This document shows positions 9,671-17,525 of a stretch of DNA of 64,000 nt, piece after piece; position 1 is the stretch's first letter, and every line of letters starts with the position of its first letter. The stretch lies in contig NZ_BMTQ01000017.1 of assembly GCF_014649755.1 (NCBI RefSeq), forward strand, positions 111,666 to 175,665, in the 5' to 3' direction. Below the pieces are notes generated by a model. The model was given only the letters and a program-made list of their open reading frames with translations. It was not told the origin of the DNA and did not search any database. This DNA comes from Streptomyces litmocidini. GTDB lineage: Bacteria; Actinomycetota; Actinomycetes; Streptomycetales; Streptomycetaceae. The position numbers were made by a program, and so were the translations under genes.

Positions 9671-10111
9671 ATGGAGGAGCTGGATCGTCAGATCGTGGAG
9701 TTGCTCGTCAAGGACGGGCGCATGAGCTACACCGACCTGGGCAAGGCCACGGGCCTGTCCACGTCGGCGGTGCATCAGCGCGTCCGCAGGCTGGAGCAGC
9801 GCGGGGTCATCCGCGGCTACGCCGCCGTCGTCGACCCGGAGGCCGTGGGCCTGCCGCTCACCGCGTTCATCTCGGTCAAACCCTTCGACCCGAGCGCCCC
9901 CGACGACACCCCCGACCGGCTCGCCGACATCCCGGAGATCGAGGCCTGCCACAGCGTCGCGGGCGACGAGAACTACATCCTCAAGGTCCGCGTCGCCACC
10001 CCGCTGGAGCTGGAGCACCTGCTCACCCGCATCCGCTCCCAGGCCGGGGTCTCCAGCCGCACGACCGTCGTCCTGTCCACGCCGTACGAGGCCAGGCCGC
10101 CGCGCATCTGA
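9671..10111 (+). CDS. Lrp/AsnC-family transcriptional regulator
   Basis: A 146-aa DNA-binding protein of normal family length. An N-terminal helix-turn-helix (about 4-50: DLGKATGLSTSAVHQRVRRLEQRGVIRGY) is followed by the RAM ligand-binding domain (about 65-140), which has the beta-alpha-beta pattern and the DENYILKV segment. Family members bind amino or branched-chain keto acids and act as dimers or octamers. The likely targets are itself and the divergent gene via the dyad at 9511-9526. The amidohydrolase gene downstream has its own start signals after a hairpin. Confidence 0.9.
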   Translation: MEELDRQIVELLVKDGRMSYTDLGKATGLSTSAVHQRVRRLEQRGVIRGYAAVVDPEAVGLPLTAFISVKPFDPSAPDDTPDRLADIPEIEACHSVAGDENYILKVRVATPLELEHLLTRIRSQAGVSSRTTVVLSTPYEARPPRI

Positions 10112-10131
10112 CGCGCCCGGCACCACCGGGG

Positions 10132-10165
10132 GGACCTGCCGGACGAACCGCGTCCCGGCAGGTCC
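10132..10165. terminator. 11-bp hairpin after the Lrp/AsnC gene
   Basis: GGACCTGCCGG (10132-10142) pairs perfectly with 10155-10165 across a 12-base loop. It lies 20 bases after the regulator stop and 13 bases before the next start. It may terminate the regulator transcript. Confidence 0.5.
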
Positions 10166-10177
10166 TAGCCTGGTGCC

Positions 10178-11815
10178 ATGAGTGAGTCCATGCCCCCTGC
10201 GTCTCCCGGCGAACACCGCACCGTGCTGCTGCGCGGCGGAGAAGTCCACAGCCCCGCCGACCCCTTCGCCACCGCCATGGTGGTGGAGCGCGGTCACGTC
10301 GCCTGGGTGGGCTCGGAGGGCGCGGCCGACGCCTTCGCGTCCGGCGTGGACGAGGTCGTGGACCTGGAGGGCGCGCTCGTCACCCCGGCGTTCGTCGACG
10401 CGCACGTGCACACCACCGCCACCGGCTTCGCCCTCACGGGACTCGACCTGTCCTCCGCCGCCTCGCTCGCCGAGGCCGCGGAGCTGATCCGGGCCCACGC
10501 CGCCGCCCGGCCCGAGGACCGCATCCTCATCGGCCACGGCTGGGACGCCTCCCGCTGGCCCGAGCGCCGCCCGCCCACCCGCGCCGAGCTCGACGGGCTC
10601 ACCGGCGGCCGCCCGCTCTACCTGACCCGGATCGACGTCCACTCGGCCGTCGTCACGACCGCCCTCCTCGACCTCGTGCCCGGCATCCGCGACCTGGACG
10701 GCTTCCACGACGGGCAGCGCCCGCTCACCGGCGACGCCCACCACGCCGTGCGCGCGGCCGCCTTCGCCGCCGTCTCCCCGCTCCAGCGCACCGAGGCGCA
10801 GCGCGCCGCCCGGCTGCGGGCCGCCTCCCTCGGCATCGGCACCCTGCACGAGTGCGGCGGCCCGCAGATCTCCTCCGAGGAGGACTTCACCGGACTCCTG
10901 GACCTCGCGCGCGAGGAGGCCGGGCCCCGGGTCGTGGGCTACTGGGCCGACCTCGACGTCGAGCGGGCGAGGGCCCTGGGCGCGCTCGGCGCGGCCGGCG
11001 ACCTCTTCGCCGACGGCTCCCTCGGCTCCCACACGGCCTGCCTCCACGAGCCGTACGCCGACCACGCCGGGCACCGCGGCTCGGCCCACCTGGACGCGGC
11101 CACCATCGCCCTGCACGTCGTCGCCTGCACCGAGGCGGGCCTCCAGGCCGGTTTCCACGCCATCGGGGACGCGGCGGTGGCCGCGGTCGTCGAGGGCGTC
11201 AGGGCCGCCGCCGAGAAGCTCGGCCCGGCCCGGATCCGGGCGGCCCGGCACCGCGTCGAGCACGTCGAGATGCTCACCCCCGAGACGATCGCCGCCTTCG
11301 CCGAGCTGGGGCTCACCGCCTCCGTCCAGCCCGCCTTCGACGCCCTCTGGGGCGGCGAGGAGGGCATGTACGCCGACCGGCTCGGTGCCGAGCGGGCCCG
11401 CACCCTCAACCCGTACGCCGCGCTGCTGCGCGCCGGCGTGCCGCTGGCCTTCGGCTCCGACAGTCCGGTCACCCCGCTCGACCCGTGGGGCACCGTCCGG
11501 GCCGCCGCCTTCCACCGGACCCCCGGGCACCGGATCTCCGCCCGGGCCGCCTTCACCGCCCACACCCGGGGCGGCTGGCGGGCCGTGGGCCGGGACGACG
11601 CGGGGACGCTGGTCCCCGGCGCCCCCGCCGACTACGCGGTCTGGCGCACCGAGGAACTCGTCGTCCAGGCGCCCGACGACCGGGTCGCCCGCTGGTCCAC
11701 CGACCCGCGCTCCGGAACGCCCGGTCTGCCCGATCTGTCGCCCGGTGTCGATCTCCCCGTCTGTCTGCGGACGGTGGTGCACGGGCAGACGGTGTTCGTA
11801 CGGCCGAACGACTGA
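10178..11815 (+). CDS. YtcJ-type amidohydrolase
   Basis: A 545-aa metal-dependent hydrolase of the amidohydrolase superfamily. The N-terminal beta domain leads into VDAHVHTTATG (the HxH metal ligands, about residue 73). FHAIGDAAV (about 328) supplies another His, and FGSDSPVTP (about 428) supplies the catalytic Asp. YtcJ-like proteins hydrolyse amide or formyl bonds of unknown natural substrates. No signal peptide is seen, so it is cytoplasmic. No ribosome site is seen; TAGCCT lies 7 bases before the ATG, which suggests a leaderless transcript. Confidence 0.85.
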   Translation: MSESMPPASPGEHRTVLLRGGEVHSPADPFATAMVVERGHVAWVGSEGAADAFASGVDEVVDLEGALVTPAFVDAHVHTTATGFALTGLDLSSAASLAEAAELIRAHAAARPEDRILIGHGWDASRWPERRPPTRAELDGLTGGRPLYLTRIDVHSAVVTTALLDLVPGIRDLDGFHDGQRPLTGDAHHAVRAAAFAAVSPLQRTEAQRAARLRAASLGIGTLHECGGPQISSEEDFTGLLDLAREEAGPRVVGYWADLDVERARALGALGAAGDLFADGSLGSHTACLHEPYADHAGHRGSAHLDAATIALHVVACTEAGLQAGFHAIGDAAVAAVVEGVRAAAEKLGPARIRAARHRVEHVEMLTPETIAAFAELGLTASVQPAFDALWGGEEGMYADRLGAERARTLNPYAALLRAGVPLAFGSDSPVTPLDPWGTVRAAAFHRTPGHRISARAAFTAHTRGGWRAVGRDDAGTLVPGAPADYAVWRTEELVVQAPDDRVARWSTDPRSGTPGLPDLSPGVDLPVCLRTVVHGQTVFVRPND

Positions 11816-12280
11816 TACGGGGATATTTCGGACCCTCGACGCCGTCCCGTACGCCTGTCCCCGACCTGCGGATTCTCCCCTCCGGCCTGGCCTTTTGGAA
11901 GGTTTTCGCAGGTCAAGCCGGTGTTGACAGTCGCCCGCCGGGGGCGGGTAGGTTCACCGCGTCCACCACAGGACGTCCGACCGGACCGCCCCCACGCCGT
12001 GGCCGAACGCCGCCCGCGCCTCGGCCGCGAGGGAAGGTCTCTCCGGCGGAAGGTGCGACCCGGGTGGGGCCCGGACGTTCAGTAGACAACGGCTCTCGGT
12101 CGACCCGCAGCCAGCGGATCCCAGGTCGGACCGAAGGACGTCGGGCCCCGCACCGCACCTCACCCGCCCCTGTGGCCCCTTCCGTCCGGTCTGTCACCCG
12201 GACCACTCGACCCGCCGCGCCGGAGCACGCCGGGGACCTCGCTATGGTGGGGTCCTGCGTATGTATCCGAAGGGGCAGTA
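11816..12280 (+). other. 465-base gap: long leader and promoters of ppm1
   Basis: No convincing gene is present. TTGACA (11924-11929) and TAGGTT (11949-11954) have a 19-base spacing and could start a transcript with a leader of about 320 bases. A second promoter may use TATGGT at 12242-12247, 34 bases before the ppm1 start. The stretch between is less regular than coding DNA and could hold a regulatory RNA, but I see no known riboswitch. Confidence 0.4.
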
Positions 12281-13057
12281 GTGAACGACGGTGGCCAGAG
12301 GCGTTACGGCCCGCTCGGCAAGGCCTTGGTGATCATTCCGACCTACAACGAGGCGGAGAACATCAAGCCGATCGTCGCGCGGGTGCGGGAAGCCGTACCC
12401 GAGGCGCACGTTCTCGTCGCCGACGACAACAGCCCCGACGGCACGGGCAAGTTCGCGGACGAGATCGCCTTCGAGGACGACCACGTGCACGTCCTGCACC
12501 GCAAGGGCAAGGAAGGGCTCGGCGCCGCCTACCTCGCCGGCTTCCGGTGGGGCATCGAGCACGGCTACGGCGTCCTCGTCGAGATGGACGCCGACGGCTC
12601 CCACCAGCCCGAGGAGCTCCCGCGGCTGCTCACCGCCCTCAAGGGCGCGGACCTGGTCCTCGGCTCCCGCTGGGTGCCGGGCGGCCGGATCGTGAACTGG
12701 CCGAAGTCCCGCGAGTTCATCTCCCGGGGCGGCAGCCTCTACTCGCGCGTGATGCTCGACGTGCCGATCCGCGACGTCACCGGCGGCTACCGGGCCTTCC
12801 GCAAGGAGACCCTGGAGGGCCTGGGCCTGGAGGACGTGGCCTCGGCGGGCTACTGCTTCCAGGTCGACCTGGCCCGCCGGGCGGTCGCCGCCGGCTTCCA
12901 CGTGGTCGAGGTCCCGATCACCTTCGTGGAGCGCGAGGTCGGCGACTCGAAGATGAGCCGCAACATCGTCGTCGAGGCGCTGTGGCGGGTCACCGGATGG
13001 GGTCTGACGGCGCGCGCGGAGAAGGTCGGCAAGATGCTCGGCCGCAAGCCCTCCTGA
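12281..13057 (+). CDS. ppm1: polyprenol monophosphomannose synthase
   Basis: A 258-aa GT2 glycosyltransferase without membrane spans. It transfers mannose from GDP-mannose to polyprenyl phosphate, giving the donor for protein O-mannosylation and lipid glycosylation. Motifs: IPTYNEAENI at about 20, ADDNSPDGTG at about 48 (the nucleotide-binding Asp pair), EMDADGSHQPEE at about 97 (DXD) and DVTGGYRAFRKE at about 165. Mycobacterial Ppm1 has a fused acyltransferase domain; here, as in other Streptomyces, only the catalytic part is present. GTG start with AAGGGG upstream. It is followed 73 bases later by fxsA. Confidence 0.93.
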   Translation: MNDGGQRRYGPLGKALVIIPTYNEAENIKPIVARVREAVPEAHVLVADDNSPDGTGKFADEIAFEDDHVHVLHRKGKEGLGAAYLAGFRWGIEHGYGVLVEMDADGSHQPEELPRLLTALKGADLVLGSRWVPGGRIVNWPKSREFISRGGSLYSRVMLDVPIRDVTGGYRAFRKETLEGLGLEDVASAGYCFQVDLARRAVAAGFHVVEVPITFVEREVGDSKMSRNIVVEALWRVTGWGLTARAEKVGKMLGRKPS

Positions 13058-13130
13058 CGGCCGTACGGCTCCTGCCGCACTGATCCTTCCTTTACGACGT
13101 TCCGGCGGGGCGCCAGGCACACTGGGGTCC

Positions 13131-13724
13131 ATGACGACCGGCGCACCGCCTCCCCCCGCCCCCAAGCGCTCCCGCGCGCGTACGTTCCTCCCGCTCGGCG
13201 TCGCCGCCTGGCTGGTCCTGGAGATCTGGCTGCTCACGGTGGTGGCGGACGTGGCGGGCGGACCGGCCGTCCTCGCCCTGCTCGTCGGCGGTGCCGTGCT
13301 CGGCGCCGCCGTGGTGAAGCGGGCGGGCCGCCGCGCCTTCCGCAACCTCACCTCGACCTTCCAGCAGGCCCAGGCGGCCGCCCGGACCGGCGCGGCGCCC
13401 TCGCCCGCCGACCGGGCCGGCGCGGACGACCGCAACGGCTTCCTGATGCTCGGCGGCCTGCTCCTGATGGTCCCCGGTCCGCTCTCGGACGCGGCCGGTC
13501 TGCTCCTGCTGATCCCGCAGGTCCGCTCGTTCCTCGGGCGGTACGCGGAGAAGGCCGTCGAGCGCCGGATGGGCGCTGCGTCTCCCGGCAGCCTCCAGGA
13601 CGCCTTCCAGCAGGCCCGCATCCACCGCCCGGACGGAAAGGTGGTCCAGGGCGAGGTCATCCGCGAGGAGGCGTCCCAGGGCCCCCGTCGGCCCGAGGGG
13701 CCCCGTCCGCCGCTGACGCCCTGA
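13131..13724 (+). CDS. fxsA: FxsA-family membrane protein
   Basis: A 197-aa integral membrane protein. Hydrophobic segments lie at about 24-42, 44-62 and 103-130. The FxsA-type sequence NGFLMLGGLLLMVPGPLSDAAGLLLLIP is in the third (only part needs checking: GLLLMVPGPLSDAAGLLLL). The E. coli homologue influences phage T7 exclusion by F plasmids, but its general role is unknown. The C-terminal 60 residues are polar and cytoplasmic. No ribosome site is seen before the ATG. It lies downstream of ppm1 and convergent with rbpA, sharing a double terminator. Confidence 0.85.
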   Translation: MTTGAPPPPAPKRSRARTFLPLGVAAWLVLEIWLLTVVADVAGGPAVLALLVGGAVLGAAVVKRAGRRAFRNLTSTFQQAQAAARTGAAPSPADRAGADDRNGFLMLGGLLLMVPGPLSDAAGLLLLIPQVRSFLGRYAEKAVERRMGAASPGSLQDAFQQARIHRPDGKVVQGEVIREEASQGPRRPEGPRPPLTP

Positions 13725-13731
13725 TCCCAGG

Positions 13732-13810
13732 CCCGCGCCCCGCTCCTTCGGGGGCGGGGCGCGGGAACGCCGCGGGGCCCGGCACACGATGTGTACCGGG
13801 CCCCGCGGCG
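13732..13810. terminator. two consecutive hairpins between fxsA and rbpA
   Basis: The first stem is CCCGCGCCCCGC (13732-13743) with 13754-13765, 12 bp and a 10-base loop. The second is a perfect 15-bp stem of 13768-13782 with 13796-13810. They sit between convergent genes and probably terminate both directions. Confidence 0.8.
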
Positions 13811-13831
13811 TAGTGCTCTCGCGGCGGTCCG

Positions 13832-14206
13832 CTAGGCGGACTTGCGGCTGTCGCGCGGATGCACGGCGATGTTCATGGCGCCGGAGCGCAGGACGGCCAG
13901 CCTCTCGGCGAGGACCTCCTCCAGCTCCTCGCGGGTGCGGCGCTCCATGAGCATGTCCCAGTGCGTACGCGCAGGCTTGCCCTTCTTCTCCTCAGGTCCG
14001 TCCCCGTCCACCAGGAGTGCCTGGATTCCGCAGACCTTGCACTCCCACTCCGGCGGAATCTCCGCCTCGACCGAGAAGGGCATCTCAAAACGATGTCCCT
14101 TCTCGCATGCGTACTCCACCGCCTGGCGCGGGGCCAGATCGATGCCGCGGTCGGTCTCGTAGCTCGTCACCACGAGGCGCGTGCCGCGAAGAGCTCGCTC
14201 ACTCAT
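13832..14206 (-). CDS. rbpA: RNA polymerase-binding protein RbpA
   Basis: A 124-aa protein that binds the principal sigma factor and RNA polymerase, stabilises the open complex and affects rifampicin tolerance. It starts MSERALRGTRLVVTSYETD, followed by the central RbpA core with CEKGH and WECKVCG Cys pairs. A C-terminal helix containing the HWDMLMERRTREELEEVL sigma-interacting region follows. Length and sequence match the actinobacterial family. ATG at 14206. A SigR-type promoter lies 62 bases upstream, in line with the known thiol-stress induction of S. coelicolor rbpA. Confidence 0.97.
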   Translation of the reverse strand: MSERALRGTRLVVTSYETDRGIDLAPRQAVEYACEKGHRFEMPFSVEAEIPPEWECKVCGIQALLVDGDGPEEKKGKPARTHWDMLMERRTREELEEVLAERLAVLRSGAMNIAVHPRDSRKSA

Positions 14207-14267
14207 GAATCGTGCCTCCCGGGCTTGTCGCCCACAGGACAGGTGTCGCTGTCGTCGTTATCCGGTC

Positions 14268-14293
14268 AACGTCCGGTCGGCGGTAAAGATTCC
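14268..14293 (-). promoter_or_regulatory. SigR-type promoter of rbpA
   Basis: On the minus strand GGAAT (14289-14293) and GTT (14268-14270) are spaced by exactly 18 bases, the SigR consensus GGAAT-N18-GTT. The expected transcript would have a leader of about 55 bases. SigR responds to disulfide stress. Confidence 0.8.
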
Positions 14294-14461
14294 CGTGCCG
14301 GGTCATGCGTCGCCCGTCGTGCCGCCCCTTGTTGTACCCACCAGTGCCCGTTTTGTCACATCTGACGGCAGATGTGACCCGGTGTCTTCACCAAAGCAGC
14401 ACGCAGTAACGGTCCGCCTGGCAGGCCAAACGCGTACACTACCGCCCTTTCATCGCCACGT

Positions 14462-15832
14462 CTAAATACGCTCGGGTATCGGGTTCCCCGCGGCCGCCAC
14501 CGCACGCCGGACCGGGACCCGGGCGAGCAGCGTGAAGCCGACGGCGAAGAAGATCACCAGGGAGATGATGGCATCCCGGTAGCTTCCGGTCAGCTGATAC
14601 GCGAGACCGAACACGAGCGGACCCAGCCAGCTGAGCCCCCGGTCGCTCATCTCGTACGCCGAGAAGTACTCCGCCTCCTTGCCGCGCGGCACCAGATGCG
14701 AGAACAGCGAGCGCGACAGGGCCTGGCTGCCGCCCAGGACCAGGCCGATCCCGGCCGCCAGGAAGTAGAAGAAGACCGGCGAGCCGGCCGGCAGGAAGTA
14801 CCCCGCCACCAGGATCAGCGTCCAGACCGCCAGCGAACCCAGAATCGTCCGCTTGGCGCCGTGCGACCGGGCGAGTCGCCCCATCCCGAGGGCGCCCGCC
14901 ACCGCCAGCACCTGGACGAGCAGGACCGCCGTGATGAGCGTCGTCTGGTCGAGGCCCAGCTCCTCGGAGCCGTAGATCGAGGCCTGCGAGATCACCGTCT
15001 GCACGCCGTCGTTGTAGACGAGGTACGCGAGGAGGAAGGAGAGCGTCAGCGGATGCCGGCGCATGTCCTTCAGCGTGGCCCGCAGCTGGCTCCAGCCGCT
15101 GCCCACCGCGCCCTCGCCGGACCGCTCGGAACCCTCCGGGCGAGTCCGCCGGTCGCGCAGCCGGCGCAGCGGCACCAGCGTGAAGGCGCCCCACCACAGA
15201 CCGGCCGAGGCCAGGCAGACGCGGACCGCCTCGCCCTCCGTGAGGCCGAAGGAGTCGTGCCCCGAGTAGAGGACCAGGTTCAGGACGAGGACCAGCGCGC
15301 CGGAGGTGTAGCCGAAGGCCCAGCCGCGCGAGGAGACCGCGTCCCGCTCGTCCGGTTCCGCGATCTGCGGCAGATAGGCGTTGTAGAGCACCATCGAGAC
15401 CGACAGCGAGGCGTTCGCCACGATCAGCAGGAACGTGCCGAGCAGATACCGCTCGCCCGCCAGGAAGAACATCCCCGTCGTCGCCGCCGCCCCCAGGTAC
15501 GCCGACGCCGCGAGCAGCGGCTTCTTCCGGCCCGTGCGGTCCGCCGCCGCGCCCACCAGCGGCATCGCCAGGATCGCGACCACGAGCGAGGCGGACACGG
15601 CGTACGCGAACAGCGAGCCCGCCCGGACCGGGATTCCCAGCGGGTGCACGAAGCCCTCGGCGTCGGCCGCGGCCCGCGCCACCGACGTCAGGTACGGGCC
15701 GAGGAAGACGGTGATCACGCTCGTCGAGTACACCGAGCACGCGAAGTCGTAGAAGTACCAGCCGCGCTGCTCGCGCCGTCGTTCGGCGGGACCGGCGGTG
15801 TACTCCTCCGGCTCGGTGGTGTCAGCGGTCAC
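14462..15832 (-). CDS. MFS transporter, UMF1/Atg22-like
   Basis: A 456-aa membrane protein with about 12 hydrophobic segments. It starts GTG (VTADTTEPEEY) after AGGAGGG. The segment RGWYFYDFACSVYSTSVITVF near the N-terminus is typical of the UMF1 family related to yeast Atg22. The cytoplasmic loop GAAADRTGRKKPLL (about 100) is the MFS signature. The substrate is unknown; yeast relatives export amino acids from the vacuole. It is the last gene of an apparent yczE-like, phosphodiesterase, MFS operon, 41 bases after the phosphodiesterase gene. Confidence 0.85.
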   Translation of the reverse strand: MTADTTEPEEYTAGPAERRREQRGWYFYDFACSVYSTSVITVFLGPYLTSVARAAADAEGFVHPLGIPVRAGSLFAYAVSASLVVAILAMPLVGAAADRTGRKKPLLAASAYLGAAATTGMFFLAGERYLLGTFLLIVANASLSVSMVLYNAYLPQIAEPDERDAVSSRGWAFGYTSGALVLVLNLVLYSGHDSFGLTEGEAVRVCLASAGLWWGAFTLVPLRRLRDRRTRPEGSERSGEGAVGSGWSQLRATLKDMRRHPLTLSFLLAYLVYNDGVQTVISQASIYGSEELGLDQTTLITAVLLVQVLAVAGALGMGRLARSHGAKRTILGSLAVWTLILVAGYFLPAGSPVFFYFLAAGIGLVLGGSQALSRSLFSHLVPRGKEAEYFSAYEMSDRGLSWLGPLVFGLAYQLTGSYRDAIISLVIFFAVGFTLLARVPVRRAVAAAGNPIPERI

Positions 15833-15873
15833 GGCCGCGCCCTCCTCGTTCGTCCCCCTGGCCGGGACGCGGC

Positions 15874-16638
15874 TCAGGCCCACGCTCCCCGGTCGGTGAG
15901 CACGCCGCGCAGCGTCTCCAGGTGATCGGTCATGATGCCATCGACACCCAGGTCGAGGAGAGAGTTCATCCGGGCCGGATCGTTCACCGTCCACACGTGG
16001 ACCTGGAGCCCGCGCGCGTGCGCCTCCCGCACGAACCGGCGGTCGACCACCGGCACCCCGGCCTGGCGCTCCGGGACCTGCGCCGCCACCGCTCCGGCCC
16101 GCAACGCCGCCGGGATCCCCCAGGAGCGCAGCCGCAGTCCGACCACCCCGCCCACCCCGTACGAGGTGGCGAGCCGCGGACCGGCCGTCCGCTGGGCCCG
16201 CGCCACCCGGGACTCGGTGAAGGAACCCACGCAGACCCGGTCCCAGGCCTTCTTCCTGCGGATCAGGTCGATCAGCGGGTGGAGCGCCGACTCCGCCTTG
16301 AGGTCCACGTTCCAGCGCACCTCGGGGAACTCCTCCAGGAGGTCGGCGAAGAGCGGCAGCGGCTCCTTGCCGGCCACGCGGGCCTCCCGCACCGCCGCCC
16401 ACGGCAGGTCGCGGATCCGGCCCGACGCGTCCGTCACCCGGTCGAGGGTCGCGTCGTGGAACGCGACGAGCACCCCGTCGGAGGTCGTGTGCACATCGGT
16501 CTCGAAGTAGCGGTAGCCCGCCGCGGCGGCTCCGCGGAAGGCGGCCGCGGTGTTCTCCAGGCCGTTCGCCGTGCCGCCGCGATGGGCGAACGCGAGGGGG
16601 GAGGGGTGGTCGAGGTAGGGGTGGCGTACGCGAGTCAC
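15874..16638 (-). CDS. glycerophosphodiester phosphodiesterase
   Basis: A 254-aa enzyme of the GDPD TIM-barrel family that releases glycerol 3-phosphate from glycerophosphodiesters. It has the AFHRG-type opening AHRGGTANGLENTAAAF (catalytic His and Glu), FETDVHTTSDGVLVAFHD (metal-binding Glu and Asp, second His) and the barrel strand VHVWTVND near the end. No signal peptide is seen, so it is cytoplasmic. GTG start at 16638 overlaps the stop of the upstream membrane-protein gene (GTGA), which shows translational coupling. Confidence 0.9.
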   Translation of the reverse strand: MTRVRHPYLDHPSPLAFAHRGGTANGLENTAAAFRGAAAAGYRYFETDVHTTSDGVLVAFHDATLDRVTDASGRIRDLPWAAVREARVAGKEPLPLFADLLEEFPEVRWNVDLKAESALHPLIDLIRRKKAWDRVCVGSFTESRVARAQRTAGPRLATSYGVGGVVGLRLRSWGIPAALRAGAVAAQVPERQAGVPVVDRRFVREAHARGLQVHVWTVNDPARMNSLLDLGVDGIMTDHLETLRGVLTDRGAWA

Positions 16639-17423
16639 GGCCGCAGTATGGCGCCTTCCGGTGTCCCGGCGGCGACCGAGGAGGGGACGGAGGCCGGCCC
16701 GGGGACGAGCGCGGGGCCGCCGGAGGCGGGCGCCGCGGGGGCGGGAGCGGTCCCGGGGGCGGGTGCCGCACCGGCGGGACCGGGCCCGGCGGCGGGTGCC
16801 GCACCGGCGGAACCCGGCTCCGGAAGGGCGAACCGGCGCAGGAAGAACTGGGCGAGCGGGCCGATCGCGAGCGCGTACAGGACCGTGCCGACGCCGACCG
16901 AACCGCCGAGCAGGAAACCGGTGGCGACCACCACGACCTCGATCGCCGTCCGCACCAGCCGGACGGACCGGCCGGTGAGCCGGTGCAGACCGGTCATCAG
17001 GCCGTCGCGCGGACCGGGCCCGAAGCGCGCCGCGATGTACAGGCCGGTGGCGACGCCGTTGAGGACGATGCCGAGCACGAGCAGCGGCACCTGCCCGGCC
17101 GGGCCGTGGACGTCCGGCACCAGGGCCAGGGTGCCGTCCATCGCCAGTCCGATCACGAACACGTTGGAGACCGTGCCCAGTCCGGGCCGCTGCCGGATCG
17201 GGAGCCACAGCAGCAGCACCATCGCGCCGACGACGATCGACACCACGCCGATGGACAGCCCGGTCCTCGCGGCGAGGCCCTGGTGCAGGACGTTCCAGGG
17301 CTCCAGGCCGAGCCCGCTGCGCACGAGCAGCGCCGAGCTGACCCCGTACAGCGTCAGTCCGACGTACAGCTGGACGAGCCGACGGGCGAGGTGCCGGCCG
17401 CGGAGGCCGGAGGCGATGGACAA
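16635..17423 (-). CDS. YczE-like membrane protein
   Basis: About 262 aa with five or more hydrophobic segments (LVQLYVGLTLYGVSSALLV and so on) and the internal GPGPRDGLMTGLHRLTGRS loop typical of YczE/YitT-like proteins. The C-terminal 55 residues are a Pro-Ala-Gly tail. I place the start at TTG 17423 because GGGGG lies six bases upstream; an ATG at 17501 would run across the divergent promoter region. MocR regulators of the YczR group are known to sit beside yczE genes, as here. Transported substrate unknown. Confidence 0.75.
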   Translation of the reverse strand: MSIASGLRGRHLARRLVQLYVGLTLYGVSSALLVRSGLGLEPWNVLHQGLAARTGLSIGVVSIVVGAMVLLLWLPIRQRPGLGTVSNVFVIGLAMDGTLALVPDVHGPAGQVPLLVLGIVLNGVATGLYIAARFGPGPRDGLMTGLHRLTGRSVRLVRTAIEVVVVATGFLLGGSVGVGTVLYALAIGPLAQFFLRRFALPEPGSAGAAPAAGPGPAGAAPAPGTAPAPAAPASGGPALVPGPASVPSSVAAGTPEGAILRP

Positions 17424-17447
17424 GGGACTGCCCCCAAGGTGGTGGTA

Positions 17448-17520
17448 GTGGACTGACTCATGACACTCTGTGGCGGGGGATCGGATGTCAACCATGGCCA
17501 ATTCGAGGAAGGTGGACTGA
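17448..17520. promoter_or_regulatory. direct repeat in the MocR/yczE divergent gap
   Basis: GTGGACTGA occurs at 17448-17456 and again, in the same direction, at 17512-17520. The second copy is next to the MocR start. MocR-type regulators often bind direct repeats, so this is a candidate operator. Confidence 0.35.
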
Positions 17521-17525
17521 TTTCC

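Noticed and set aside
9446..11782. Very long open frame antisense to the Lrp/AsnC and amidohydrolase genes
   Set aside because: Open antisense frames are a normal result of extreme GC bias. The encoded sequence has no family character, while the plus-strand genes show clear motifs. Only its last part, 9074-9445, is a real gene.
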